A stretch of 34,165 nucleotides of DNA from an uncultured Flavobacteriaceae bacterium (GTDB lineage: Bacteria > Bacteroidota > Bacteroidia > Flavobacteriales > Flavobacteriaceae), in assembly GCA_937936275.1 (NCBI GenBank), contig CALHCJ010000216.1:1-34165 (forward strand). The letters run 5' to 3'. Shown here piece by piece: positions 7,110-17,000 of the stretch. Below the pieces are notes generated by a model, which was given only the letters and a program-made list of their open reading frames with translations, was not told where the DNA came from and searched no databases. A program made the position numbers and the translations under genes. Every line of letters begins with the position of its first letter. Position 1 is the stretch's first letter.

Positions 7110-9389
7110 CTAAAACCAATACCCCACACTAAAAAAGAAATTACCGTTATCTAACTCTGGCGACCAAGAATAGAGTACCTGAACAGGACCCAAAAATGAT
7201 TCTAAACCGTAACCGAAGGCATAGCCTGAGTACGTAGGTTCTGTAAACCATTCTCCCGTGCGAAAAATATCGTCATCAACATTTGCAAAATTAGCTGCAA
7301 ATAACAAGTGGTTTTTAGGAGCGATTTCAAAATCTAATCTGCCATATGCTTTGACGTAACTATTACCAGGAAGTGATAGAAAATCATAGCCCAAGAATGG
7401 AACAAAGTTATTAATCAAATTAGTGCCATACCCCCCTAAAACAAAATCAAACGATGTTACGTTAGAAGTACCTAACTTAAACCCTCCTTCCGTTTCAATA
7501 TTCAATGAGAGATTTTTAAAAATCGGAAAAGCAGTTCCAATTCGGGCTTTACTTATAGAGTATTCTTTAAAATTGTTGTTGAAGTCTGATGATAAAACGT
7601 AGAAATGAAAATCTCCGTTAAAGAAAAGTCCCTTAGAAGGAAAATATTTATCATCATAAGTATCCAAAGTAAGTCTCCCGAAAGTGCTGTAATAATTGCT
7701 TCTTTCGAAAAGCGTTCTCCCACTACGATCCATACTTAATTCCATCAGCGCATTTTCATTTTGACCTTCAAGTTGGGCCAAAGTTCTTGTGCTATATTTT
7801 AAAAACTTATATTCTAAACCCATAGTAAAAGCAAACTCTTCTTGCCATACTGTTTGTAGATAAAACTGATTTGTAAAATCAGTAACACCAAGATTAATAT
7901 TATTTACATTCCCTACATTTTGAACATCATAGTTACTGCGAATTACATCAAAATCAATCTCCTTCTCAAAATCGTTGAATCTCGAATTAAATCCAAAGCT
8001 CCAATAGGTGCCTTTATCTACATAATATTCTAGATTATAACGCAAATTATCTCCTAAAATAAAGTCAAAAGAAGCTACATCATCTTTCATTAAAAAATTC
8101 TTTCTTGTCAAATTGAGCATTGCTGCACTCTTGTATAAATCATTATAGTGCGCTCCTAGTCTGATAAAAGTTTTATTGGGACTCTCGTCTAGTTTCAGAA
8201 TCAAATCTTCACCTAAACCATTTGAAACGAGTTGATATCGAATGGTTTGAAAGTTGCCTGTAGCCGCGAGATTACTTATTCCTTGTTGCAATTTTTTAAA
8301 TACAATTTTATCCCCCAGATTAAACCTTAATTTACCTTTAACGTAACCTCTAGAATAATTTTTATTACTACCTGATACCACCAAACGATTTACAATAATT
8401 GTATCTTTTGCTTCAATGATATTAACTTGCGTGTCTTCTTCCTTATTTTTATTTATTGATAGTTTTTTTAATTCACTATACCTATCTCTCGCGGCGCTTT
8501 CCCCCTTCATAACAATTGCGTTTCTTTGATCAAAATCGAGCACGGTATAGTCTGAAATATCTGGTTTGATATAAATATCTGTTTGCTTTGATTTCTCTTT
8601 CATATCGGCAACAGTTCTATAATTATTGATCTGAAGGAGAACTTCTGTTGCTGATGACAAGGCTTCCCGATTTGAGAGGCCATGTTGTACGTCAATTCCT
8701 ATGATTACCTCTGCGCCCATTGCTTTTACCTTTTCAATAGGGTAATTGTTTACTACACCACCATCAATGAGTACGCGGCCATCTATTGTTGCAGGTTCAA
8801 AAAGTGAAGGCAGAGTTCCACTGGCCATAATTGCTTCAGGTAAATACCCTGTATTCAAGGTTACTTCTTCACCTGTTTCAACATCAGTTGCTATGCAGAC
8901 AAAGGGAATTGGAAGCTTACTAAAATCATTAACGTCTTTGACATGATAGAGCAAACGTACAAGTTCGTTGTAAATATTTTGCCCACCAGAGAAAGCAGTC
9001 GGAACTGAAATTTTAAACTTGTCAAAGGGCAAGGTTAAGGCATAGCGTTCAGAATCTTCCTTCTCATAGAAAGTTTTTGCACTTCTAGGTAAATTATCTT
9101 GAATGAGCCTATTAAATGCTGTAGATCTAAAAATAGAATCTAATTCTGTTGCTGAGTAACCTGAAGCATATAAAGCGCCAATAATAGCACCCATACTTGT
9201 GCCACCGATATAATCAATCTTAACACCGGCTTCTTCAATTACCTTCAGAGCACCGATATGCGCCATCCCTTTTGCTCCACCCCCGCTTAAGACAACGCCA
9301 ACTTTAGCCTGCCTAGCACTTGGAGTATTTTGAGCGGATCCACTTACCATGGCTAGAAGTAATAAAATGAAGAGTATTCTTTTTACCAT
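7110..9389 (-). CDS. Secreted patatin-like phospholipase with POTRA and outer-membrane barrel (type Vd-like)
   Basis: A 759-aa surface protein. Residues 1-20 are a signal peptide. The patatin domain follows: oxyanion GGGAKG (36-41), nucleophile motif GTSMG with S65, and the catalytic Asp in IDGG (D209). These form the Ser-Asp dyad of patatin lipases. Residues about 325-400 look like one POTRA domain (VNRLVVSGSNKNYSRGYV, LQQGISNLAATGNFQTI). From about 405 to the end, alternating beta strands run to a terminal Phe (SVGYWF), typical of a BamA/Omp85-type barrel. The order patatin-POTRA-barrel matches PlpD/FplA type Vd autotransporters. It lies 15 bases after uvrC and is probably in the same operon. 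Whether the lipase domain is released is unknown. Confidence 0.9.
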   Translation of the reverse strand: MVKRILFILLLLAMVSGSAQNTPSARQAKVGVVLSGGGAKGMAHIGALKVIEEAGVKIDYIGGTSMGAIIGALYASGYSATELDSIFRSTAFNRLIQDNLPRSAKTFYEKEDSERYALTLPFDKFKISVPTAFSGGQNIYNELVRLLYHVKDVNDFSKLPIPFVCIATDVETGEEVTLNTGYLPEAIMASGTLPSLFEPATIDGRVLIDGGVVNNYPIEKVKAMGAEVIIGIDVQHGLSNREALSSATEVLLQINNYRTVADMKEKSKQTDIYIKPDISDYTVLDFDQRNAIVMKGESAARDRYSELKKLSINKNKEEDTQVNIIEAKDTIIVNRLVVSGSNKNYSRGYVKGKLRFNLGDKIVFKKLQQGISNLAATGNFQTIRYQLVSNGLGEDLILKLDESPNKTFIRLGAHYNDLYKSAAMLNLTRKNFLMKDDVASFDFILGDNLRYNLEYYVDKGTYWSFGFNSRFNDFEKEIDFDVIRSNYDVQNVGNVNNINLGVTDFTNQFYLQTVWQEEFAFTMGLEYKFLKYSTRTLAQLEGQNENALMELSMDRSGRTLFERSNYYSTFGRLTLDTYDDKYFPSKGLFFNGDFHFYVLSSDFNNNFKEYSISKARIGTAFPIFKNLSLNIETEGGFKLGTSNVTSFDFVLGGYGTNLINNFVPFLGYDFLSLPGNSYVKAYGRLDFEIAPKNHLLFAANFANVDDDIFRTGEWFTEPTYSGYAFGYGLESFLGPVQVLYSWSPELDNGNFFFSVGYWF

Positions 9390-9404
9390 CTTAGTTGTTC
9401 GTCT

Positions 9405-11198
9405 CTATTTCTGATGAAATGTTTCATAAATTTTTTTGGCTTTCGACAATCCAACAGTTTTAGCTAAATTTTCGACAGTCGCTTCTTTTACTCGTTTAAC
9501 AGATTTAAAAGCTCTTAATAATTCTTGGATTGTTTTTTCTCCAACTCCGTCAATACTTTCAAGCTCTGAATTAATTGCTGCTTTACTTCTTTTATTTCTA
9601 TGAAAAGTAATACCAAAACGGTGCGCCTCATTTCGAAGCTGCTGAATAATTTTTAAGCTTTCTGACTTTTTATCCAAATAAAGCGGAATGGAGTCTCCAG
9701 GAAAATAGATTTCTTCCAGTCGTTTTGCGATACCAATGATAGCAATTTTACCTCTCAAACCCAACGCGTTAAGGCTTTTCAAGGCAGAAGATAATTGCCC
9801 TTTGCCACCATCGATAACGATAAGCTGAGGCAAAGGTTCTTCTTCAGCCAAAAGCCTTTTATACCGCCTGTAAACCACTTCTTCCATCGACGCAAAATCG
9901 TCGGGACCATCTACTGTTTTTATATTATAGTGTCTGTACTCTTTTTTTGAAGGCTTCCCATCTTTAAAGACAACGCAGGCAGCAACTGGGTTGCTTCCTT
10001 GTATATTACTATTATCAAAACATTCAATATGTCGAGGCTCAGTCGATAAACGAAGGTCTGTTTTCATTTGCGCCATAATTCGTTTGGTATGGCGATCAGG
10101 GTCGATAATCATAATTTGTTTGAACCGTTCTTGCCTAAAAAACTTTGCATTTCGCTCTGATAGGTCTAATATTTTTTTCTTGTCTCCAAGTTGTGGCACT
10201 GTTATTTTAAGATGTGGTTCAACGGTAACTTTAAAAGGCAAATACAATTCTTTAGATTCAGATTTAAAACGCTCTCTGATCTCGACAATAGCTAGCTGTA
10301 GTAATTCATCATTCTTTTCGTCAAGCTTCTTTTTTATTTCGAGGGTATGTGAACGTGTGATTGAACCGTGTGAAAGTTGAAGGAAGTTCACATAGGCAAA
10401 AGCTTCGTCAGATATAATCGAAAAAACATCAACATTATTAATTTTAGGATTTACGATCGTGCTTTTCACTTGGTAGTTTTCAAGAACATCAATCTTTTCT
10501 TTGATTTGCTGCGCTTCTTCAAACTTCATCTCTTCGGCTAAAGCTTTCATTTGACCCTTAAAATAATGGACAGAAGATTTAAAATTCCCTTTAATAATGT
10601 CTCTAATATCAGCTACCTGTCTATCATATTCTTCGGCACTTTGTAACCCAACACACGGACCTTTGCAGTTTCCCAAATGGTATTCTAAACAAACCTTATA
10701 TTTATCTCCTTGTATTTTTTCTTCAGATAGATCATAATTGCACGTCCTAAGAGGATAAACACTCTTTACAAGATCTAGTAGGGTTCTGACCGTTTTCATA
10801 CTGGTATACGGGCCAAAGTACTCCGAACCGTCTTTGATTAGTTTTCTAGTCGGAAAGATTCTTGGAAAACGCTCCTTTTTAATACATATCCAAGGGTATG
10901 TTTTATCATCTTTAAGTAGCACATTATATCTGGGTCGATATTTTTTAATAAGGTTATTCTCTAAGAGCAGTGCATCTGACTCTGTGGGCACTACGATATG
11001 ATTAATCCTTACAATTTTCTTAACCATAACTCTTGTCTTACCATACTCATGATTTTTAGTAAAATAAGAGGACACTCGCTTCTTCAGATTTTTTGCCTTA
11101 CCGACATAAAGAATTTTGTCGGCAGTATCATAAAACTGATACACCCCTGGATTATTTGGAAGCGTTTGAAGTTGTATTTCAATAGGTAATAAAGACAT
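9405..11198 (-). CDS. uvrC: Excinuclease ABC subunit C
   Basis: Nuclease subunit of the UvrABC nucleotide-excision repair complex, making both incisions around a DNA lesion. The 597-aa length is normal. Domains in order: GIY-YIG endonuclease at the N-terminus (PGVYQFYDTADKILYVGKAKNLKKR); a Cys cluster (RTCNYDLSEEKI, CLEYHLGNCKGPC); a UVR helix pair near 200-240; the RNase H-like 5' nuclease (IECFDNSNIQG, PQLIVIDGGKGQLSSA, and later FRNEAHRFGITFHR-type residues); and a helix-hairpin-helix C-terminus (LESIDGVGEKTIQELLRAF). ATG at 11196-11198. It is followed closely by the patatin gene; a clear promoter box is not seen in the AT-rich region upstream. Confidence 0.97.
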   Translation of the reverse strand: MSLLPIEIQLQTLPNNPGVYQFYDTADKILYVGKAKNLKKRVSSYFTKNHEYGKTRVMVKKIVRINHIVVPTESDALLLENNLIKKYRPRYNVLLKDDKTYPWICIKKERFPRIFPTRKLIKDGSEYFGPYTSMKTVRTLLDLVKSVYPLRTCNYDLSEEKIQGDKYKVCLEYHLGNCKGPCVGLQSAEEYDRQVADIRDIIKGNFKSSVHYFKGQMKALAEEMKFEEAQQIKEKIDVLENYQVKSTIVNPKINNVDVFSIISDEAFAYVNFLQLSHGSITRSHTLEIKKKLDEKNDELLQLAIVEIRERFKSESKELYLPFKVTVEPHLKITVPQLGDKKKILDLSERNAKFFRQERFKQIMIIDPDRHTKRIMAQMKTDLRLSTEPRHIECFDNSNIQGSNPVAACVVFKDGKPSKKEYRHYNIKTVDGPDDFASMEEVVYRRYKRLLAEEEPLPQLIVIDGGKGQLSSALKSLNALGLRGKIAIIGIAKRLEEIYFPGDSIPLYLDKKSESLKIIQQLRNEAHRFGITFHRNKRSKAAINSELESIDGVGEKTIQELLRAFKSVKRVKEATVENLAKTVGLSKAKKIYETFHQK

Positions 11199-11565
11199 GT
11201 ATTGTCAAGAGGTTTTCAGTGTTTATTTCTGAATGTTAAATTACCACGTTTTTGAAGAACCTTTATATATTTTGAATTATTTAACGTAGGTTAAATTGTA
11301 CATATTAATGAATCTAATCGCTACCCTTCAATTACAAATTTGGGAATCTTCTAACCTGCTTAAAAATTAATCTAAAAATTTTCTTCTATTGTAAAAGTAG
11401 ACCCCTATTTCTAATATTCTGTTTTTCAAATAATTAGAAGATATAAACACCACCACGCATCACTAAAAAGTTAATTTTTTAAATAAAACGTGTAGTTCAT
11501 CGATAAAAAAGTACACTTGATAGGTTTTTTTTGTATATATTTAGCCATCAAAATCAACCAAAAAC
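11199..11565. other. AT-rich intergenic region between uvrC and the plus-strand genes
   Basis: This 367-base gap separates divergent genes. It holds a plausible promoter for the downstream small ORF (listed separately). I see no further ORF, RNA gene, strong hairpin or clear repeat, and no good TAnnTTTG box facing uvrC. Confidence 0.6.
11517..11543 (+). promoter_or_regulatory. Putative promoter (TTG - 16 bp - TATATTTA) for the small ORF and FCL gene
   Basis: TTG at 11517-11519 and TATATTTA at 11536-11543 resemble the Bacteroidota TTG/TAnnTTTG pair with one mismatch in the -7 box and slightly short spacing. A start near 11550 would put the ATG of the 28-aa ORF about 16 bases downstream. Confidence 0.35.
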
Positions 11566-11652
11566 ATGGACAAATATTTTATAATTATAGCCACCTACGT
11601 AATTTTAATGCTCTTTATTAAAATCTACTATGCCGTATCTATAAAAGAGTAA
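11566..11652 (+). CDS. Predicted 28-aa single-span membrane peptide
   Basis: Short ORF: ATG at 11566-11568, stop TAA at 11650-11652. The peptide starts MDKYFIIIATYVILMLFIKI and ends YYAVSIKE: one hydrophobic helix with a Lys inside its second half and a short charged tail. It has a plausible promoter just upstream and sits 43 bases before the 5-formyltetrahydrofolate cyclo-ligase ATG, so it may share that transcript. I do not recognise a family. The all-hydrophobic composition and position argue for a real gene; the size means chance cannot be excluded. Confidence 0.45.
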   Translation: MDKYFIIIATYVILMLFIKIYYAVSIKE

Positions 11653-11695
11653 TTATTTAGCTTTTGCCCCAATCGCAAAATTCTAATAATTCAAT

Positions 11696-12265
11696 ATGTT
11701 GAAAAAAGATTTGCGGTTAAAATATTCTGAATTAAGAAAGAATATAACTCCACAGGCGTTAACTCATTTTAGCTTAACTGTTGCCAATAACCTTCTGAAA
11801 CTGCCTATTTGGGAGGGTAGTTACTATCATATTTACTTGCCAATTTCTTCAAAAAATGAAATAGATACCTCGTTCATATTGTCTATTTTACAAGGAAAAG
11901 ATAAAAATATTGTCCTTCCCAAAATGGCAGAGAAACGTGCGTTAAAACATATTTTACTTACTGATAATACTAAACTTGCTTCCAATTCATGGGGAGTTCC
12001 AGAACCCATCGAAGGGATTGAAATTCCTACCAATAAGATTGATATTGTATTTGTGCCCTTATTAGCTTTTGATCTAAATGGAAATCGAGTGGGTTATGGA
12101 AAAGGATTTTACGATACTTTTTTAAAGCAATGCCGTAATGAAATTATTAAAGTAGGGCTTTCAGCATTTCATGCAGAAAATACGATTAGTGATATTAACA
12201 AAGACGATGTTCCTTTAGATTATTGTGTAACACCAGAACAAGTCTATTCGTTCTCAGAAACGTGA
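11696..12265 (+). CDS. 5-formyltetrahydrofolate cyclo-ligase family protein
   Basis: ATP-dependent enzyme that converts 5-formyltetrahydrofolate to 5,10-methenyltetrahydrofolate, recycling a dead-end folate. The 189-aa product has normal length. The N-terminal ATP-binding helix MLKKDLRLKYSELRKNI, the substrate region (YYHIYLPISSKNEIDTSFI, NIVLPKM), the central WGVPEP, and the signature GNRVGYGKGFYDTFL are all visible. The C-terminus (VPLDYCVTPEQVY) is typical. The last 22 bases overlap the end of lspA on the opposite strand. The likely symbol in other bacteria is fau/ygfA, but none is assigned because usage varies. Confidence 0.92.
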   Translation: MLKKDLRLKYSELRKNITPQALTHFSLTVANNLLKLPIWEGSYYHIYLPISSKNEIDTSFILSILQGKDKNIVLPKMAEKRALKHILLTDNTKLASNSWGVPEPIEGIEIPTNKIDIVFVPLLAFDLNGNRVGYGKGFYDTFLKQCRNEIIKVGLSAFHAENTISDINKDDVPLDYCVTPEQVYSFSET

Positions 12266-12927
12266 TCAATGGTCGCGCTATCTTCGGAATACTGTAATTC
12301 TTGATTATCTTTTGGAAATGCTTTTTTATTGAAAACCAATAAGATACCGACCCCTGTACTTATCGCCATATCAGCGATATTAAAAACAGGTTCAAAGAAG
12401 TTGAAAGTACGGCCTCCAAAATAGGGTACCCAAGCCGGCCATGTCTCATCTTGTATTATAGGAAAGTAAAGCATATCGACGACTTTACCATAAAATATAC
12501 CTCCGTAAGGTTCGTCAGAAAATAATGTTGCCACCTGCCCATTGCTATGGTCAAAGATCATTCCATAAAAAACAGAATCGATAATATTACCCAAGGCACC
12601 TGCGAAAATTAAAGAAACTGCTAGCACCAAGGTTTTAGGCGATTGCTTTTTGATAGTGTCGTATAACCAATACCCAATACCGGCGACTGCGAATAATCTA
12701 AAAACTGTCAAAATTAGCTTTCCAACGGATTCAGAAATTGGTAAAAAATCACTCAGCTTTGCACCCCATGCGGCCCCAGAATTCTCAATAAAGTGAATTT
12801 TAAACCAACTAAAAACTTCTAAAGCACCTTGATTTCCTAATATGAAATGGGTCTTAATATAGATCTTACTGACTTGGTCAATAATTAAGATAATAGCTAT
12901 TAGTATTAAAGACTTCTTTAGGTTCAT
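12244..12927 (-). CDS. lspA: Lipoprotein signal peptidase (signal peptidase II)
   Basis: Inner-membrane aspartic protease that cleaves the signal peptide of prolipoproteins after lipid attachment. Of 227 aa, the first ~20 form TM1 (IAIILIIDQVSKIYI, with the conserved DQxxK). The NSGAAWG stretch (49-55) is the family loop. The catalytic aspartates are D117 (GNIIDSVFYG) and D186 (FNIADMAIS). Bacterial LspA is usually about 160-170 aa; here residues 122-178 form an enlarged extracytoplasmic loop and there is an acidic tail, as in Bacteroidota. Several lipoproteins in this window (M23, cytochrome c, repeat protein, DUF3298-like) are its likely substrates. It follows the DUF4097-like gene by 33 bases. 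Confidence 0.95.
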   Translation of the reverse strand: MNLKKSLILIAIILIIDQVSKIYIKTHFILGNQGALEVFSWFKIHFIENSGAAWGAKLSDFLPISESVGKLILTVFRLFAVAGIGYWLYDTIKKQSPKTLVLAVSLIFAGALGNIIDSVFYGMIFDHSNGQVATLFSDEPYGGIFYGKVVDMLYFPIIQDETWPAWVPYFGGRTFNFFEPVFNIADMAISTGVGILLVFNKKAFPKDNQELQYSEDSATIDHVSENE

Positions 12928-12960
12928 TCCCTTTTTATAGATTTGGCAAAAGTAGTCATA

Positions 12961-13575
12961 TTATTCTATTCTATTCACTTCAATATTACCGGTTACGGTC
13001 TGTAATACAAACTGGTTTTTACCTTGTGGTAACGATTGCTTTTTGACCGTACCGTATTTACTAACTGCTAGAATATCAGCAGCCCTACTTTCTACTATTA
13101 TATTTCCACTCTGTGTAATAGCTTCGATTGCCCCATTCACATCATTAAACCAGCAAGCACCGTCATCTAGGGTTACTTTTAGTTTTTCGTATTTCCCTCC
13201 AGTAGTAATATTGCAACTATTACCAAAAACATTAACCTTCTTTTGCTTAGGTAATTTGATATGTAAGGCTATTGAAACTACTTTGTGAGCGCTTAATTTA
13301 TCATTGGGGTTTTTAAAATCTTGTTCAAAATCGCAACTAACCAATAGAGTAGCACCCGCCTCGATTATTTTTAAGATCAAATCTTTTTGATACTCTCCAT
13401 CAATAGTAGCTTCTACTGCTATCTCGTCACTATCCCTTGTTTCTATTTTTATTTCGAAACAGTTTCTACCATCAATTTGAATATTAGAAATATTAGGGTT
13501 GAGAATTGACTTTTTAACCACCTTTTGTGGTGTCAAAATATTAACCATAAAAAGTAATAGAATACAGAGCCTCAT
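12961..13575 (-). CDS. Secreted beta-helical DUF4097/DUF2807-like protein, function unknown
   Basis: A 204-aa protein with an N-terminal hydrophobic signal (MRLCILLLFMVNILTPQ). The rest is rich in short beta strands (LHIKLPKQKKVNVFGNSCNI, EKLKVTLDDGACWFNDVNGAIEAITQSGNIIVESRAADIL), the pattern of DUF4097/DUF2807 'putative adhesin' beta-solenoids. No catalytic site is seen. It is located between the terminator after the DksA-like gene and lspA, in a block where flavobacteria usually have ileS, the DksA-like gene and lspA close together. Family assignment is by pattern only. Confidence 0.7.
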   Translation of the reverse strand: MRLCILLLFMVNILTPQKVVKKSILNPNISNIQIDGRNCFEIKIETRDSDEIAVEATIDGEYQKDLILKIIEAGATLLVSCDFEQDFKNPNDKLSAHKVVSIALHIKLPKQKKVNVFGNSCNITTGGKYEKLKVTLDDGACWFNDVNGAIEAITQSGNIIVESRAADILAVSKYGTVKKQSLPQGKNQFVLQTVTGNIEVNRIE

Positions 13576-13590
13576 ACTATTTAAAATAAA

Positions 13591-13620
13591 AACCTGCGGA
13601 GTTCATTTCCTCCGCAGGTT
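13591..13620 (-). terminator. Rho-independent terminator after the DksA-like gene
   Basis: Perfect 10-bp stem AACCTGCGGA (13591-13600) / TCCGCAGGTT (13611-13620) with a 10-base loop. On the minus strand it is followed by TTTTATTTTAAA. It would end the ileS/DksA-like transcript before the next gene at 13575. Confidence 0.8.
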
Positions 13621-13643
13621 ATAAATTGTAAACATAACATGTT

Positions 13644-14027
13644 CTATTTCTGCATGTTTTTTGCCTCAATACTTAGGGTGGCATGAGGTACTAACTTTAA
13701 ACGTTCTTTATTAATTAATTTACCAGTAACACGACAAATACCATACGTTTTGTTTTCAATACGCAACAATGCATTTTTCAAGTCACGAATAAATTTTTCT
13801 TGACGAATGGCTAACTGCGTATTTGCCTCTTTACTCATGGTATGAGAACCTTCTTCGAAAGCTTTGAAGGTAGGTGAAGTATCATCGGTTCCGTTATTAC
13901 TATCGTTCATGTAGGCGCTTTTCAAAAGCTCTAAATGACTTTTAGCTTTTTCAATTTTATCTTCAATAAGCTCTTTAAACTCTGCCAAATCCTTATCAGG
14001 ATATCTAATTTTTAAATCTTGTGCCAT
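13644..14027 (-). CDS. DksA/TraR-family protein lacking the zinc cysteines
   Basis: A 127-aa coiled-coil protein of the DksA/TraR family, which bind in the RNA polymerase secondary channel. The ATG at 14025-14027 (MAQDLKIRYPDKDLAEFK) follows the ileS stop by four bases; a TTG at 14045 would overlap ileS and was rejected. The helical hairpin (residues 12-90) carries DDTSPTFKAFEEG near its tip. The C-terminal zinc-finger-like part (YGICRVTGKLINKERLKLVPHATLSIEAK) keeps only one (C98) of the four cysteines of the canonical finger, as is usual for flavobacterial members. Very probably co-transcribed with ileS. A role in polymerase regulation is inferred from the family. Confidence 0.9.
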   Translation of the reverse strand: MAQDLKIRYPDKDLAEFKELIEDKIEKAKSHLELLKSAYMNDSNNGTDDTSPTFKAFEEGSHTMSKEANTQLAIRQEKFIRDLKNALLRIENKTYGICRVTGKLINKERLKLVPHATLSIEAKNMQK

Positions 14028-14031
14028 GCTA

Positions 14032-17000
14032 CTAATGTTTTGCAATAAATAATTTTGTTTTCACTTCATCGAAGGCAATGTCTGTGCCATCTTCTAATTT
14101 CTCTTTAAAATCAAGTTCTGCTGTAAGGGTTTCGGTCTTGATATAATTCAAGTTACTCGATACCGCATTTTCAACCAAACCATCCTTTAAAATTTTAACA
14201 TCAATTTTATCAGTTACATCGAATCCAGCATCTTTTCTCATGTTCTGAATTCGATTTACCAACTCTCTCGCGATTCCCTCTTTTCTGAGGTTTTCATCGA
14301 TTGTTACATCTAATGCCACCGTTAAAGAACCCGATGTAGCCACTAACCAGCCTTCAATATCTTGCGAGTTGATCTCTACATCCTGTAACCGTAAATTAAT
14401 ACTTTTATTCTCTATTTGAAGGGATAATTCGCCCTCTTGTTCAATTTTTTGGATGTCTTTCTGATTTAGCTTCGCAACAGCGCCCGCTATACTTTTCATT
14501 TCTTGGCCATATTTTGGTCCTAAAACTTTAAAGTTGGGCTTGATCTGCTTTACAAGAATACCTGACGCATCTGTCAACAAATCAATCTCTTTAACATTAA
14601 CCTCTGACTTAATCAAATCTGCTACAGCTTCGATTTCATGTTTCTGTCTTTCGTCTAAAACAGGAATCATAATTTTCTGTAACGGCTGCCTAACTTTGAT
14701 TTTTTCTTTCTGGCGTATCGATAATACTAAAGAAGATATGGTTTGTGCTTTTTGCATTTTTCGTTCTAAATCAGAGTCAACAAACGACTCATCATAAGTC
14801 GGAAAATCAGCTAAATGTACACTTTCAAAATTCTCTTTTTCGGTAGCTGCCGTCAGATCTTTGCAAAGTCTATCCATAAAAAACGGAGCTACTGGTGCTG
14901 ACAATTTTGCTACAGTAACGAGGCAGGTGTATAACGTTTGATAGGCAGAAATTTTATCCTTTTCATACTCACCTTTCCAAAAACGTCTTCTACATAAACG
15001 TACATACCAATTGCTTAAATTCTCTTGTACAAAAGCAGATATAGCACGTGTTGCTTTTGTAGGTTCATATTCCGCATAGGCCTCATCAACCTTTTTTATC
15101 AACGAATGTAGTTCTGAAAGAATCCACCTATCGATTTCAGGTCTTTCATTTAAAGGAACATCGTTTTCTAAATATTTAAACTCGTCAATATTTGCGTACA
15201 GCGAAAAGAAAGAATACGTATTGTAAAGCGTTCCAAAGAACTTTCGCTTTACCTCTACTATACCATCAATATCAAATTTCAGATTGTCCCAAGGGTTGGC
15301 ATTTGAAATCATATACCAACGTGTCGCATCCGCCCCGTGGGCATCCATCGTTTCAAAAGGATCGGCAGCGTTACCCAAACGCTTCGACATTTTTTTACCT
15401 TCTTTGTCAAGAACAAGTCCGTTTGAGACCACATTTTTATAAGCTACAGAATCAAATACCATCGTGCCAATGGCGTGTAAGGTATAAAACCATCCTCTAG
15501 TTTGATCGACGCCTTCTGCGATAAAATCTGCCGGAAAAGTTTCTCCTTTGTCGATCAAATCTTTGTTCTCAAAAGGATAATGCCATTGTGCATATGGCAT
15601 TGAACCACTATCAAACCAAACATCAATTAAATCACTTTCGCGTTTCATCGGTTTTCCTGAGGCAGAGACTAAAGTTATTTGATCCACAATATTTTTATGC
15701 AAATCAATTTTGTCGTAATTGTCTTCTGACATATCACCGACTACGAAGTCTTCAAAAATATCTTTTTCAAGTACTCCTGCAACTAAAGCTTTCTTCATTT
15801 CAGCCTTTAACTCTGAAACTGAACCTATCATGATTTCTTCGACGCCATCTTCTGTTCGCCAAATAGGTAATGGAATACCCCAATATCGCGACCGAGATAA
15901 ATTCCAGTCGTTTGCATTTGCCAACCAGTTTCCGAAGCGACCTTCTCCCGTTGATTTTGGTTTCCAGTTGATGGTTTGGTTCAAAGCGAACATTTTGTCT
16001 TTCACATCGGAAATCTTGATGAACCAAGAATCTAACGGATAATACAAAATTGGTTTGTCCGTGCGCCAACAGTTTGGATAACTGTGCACATACTTTTCAA
16101 CCTTAAACGCTTTGTTTTCTTCTTTAAGTTTAATAGCAATTTCTACATCAATCGAACGCTCAGGAGCCTCACCATTATCATAATATTCGTTCTTGACATA
16201 CTTACCGCCCCATTCTTTCAATTCAGGTCTGAACTTCCCTTGTAAATCTACTAACGGAACCGGATTCTTATTCTCGTCCAAAACCAATAATGGCGGAACT
16301 TCTGGTTCAGCTTGTTTTGCTACAAGAGCATCATCGGCACCAAAAGTAGGCGCGGTATGAACGATGCCTGTACCGTCTTCAGTAGTAACAAAATCCCCAG
16401 AAATTACTCGAAATGCATTTTCAGAATCACGATAGGGTTTCGCGTAATCAATTAATTGTTCGTATTTGATACCGACTAAATCTTTCCCTTTAAATTCTTT
16501 TACAACATAAAAAGGAATTTTCTTGTCTCCTGTCTTATAATCTAACAATTCAGGTTTTGCCTCTACCTCAGTATATTTTTGTGCAAACTGTTTTGAAACC
16601 AAATTCTTAGCCAAAACTACGTTCATCGGCTTGAAGGTATATTGATTGTATGTTTCTACCAACACATAATCAATTTTAGAACCAACCGTCAAAGCTGTAT
16701 TTGAAGGAAGCGTCCAAGGAGTGGTCGTCCACGCTAGGAAATACACATCGCCTTCGTTCTGAAGAAAATCTGGCAGACTATCTTCAATCGTTTTAAATTG
16801 AGCCGTTACCGTGGTATCGGTTACATCTTGATAGGTACCGGGCTGATTTAATTCATGTGAACTTAGCCCAGTACCCGCCTTTGGAGAATAAGGTTGTATG
16901 GTGTACCCTTTGTAAATTAATCCCTTATCATAAATCTGTTTCAACAACCACCACACGGTCTCCATATATTTGGACTTATAGGTGACGTATGGATCATCCA

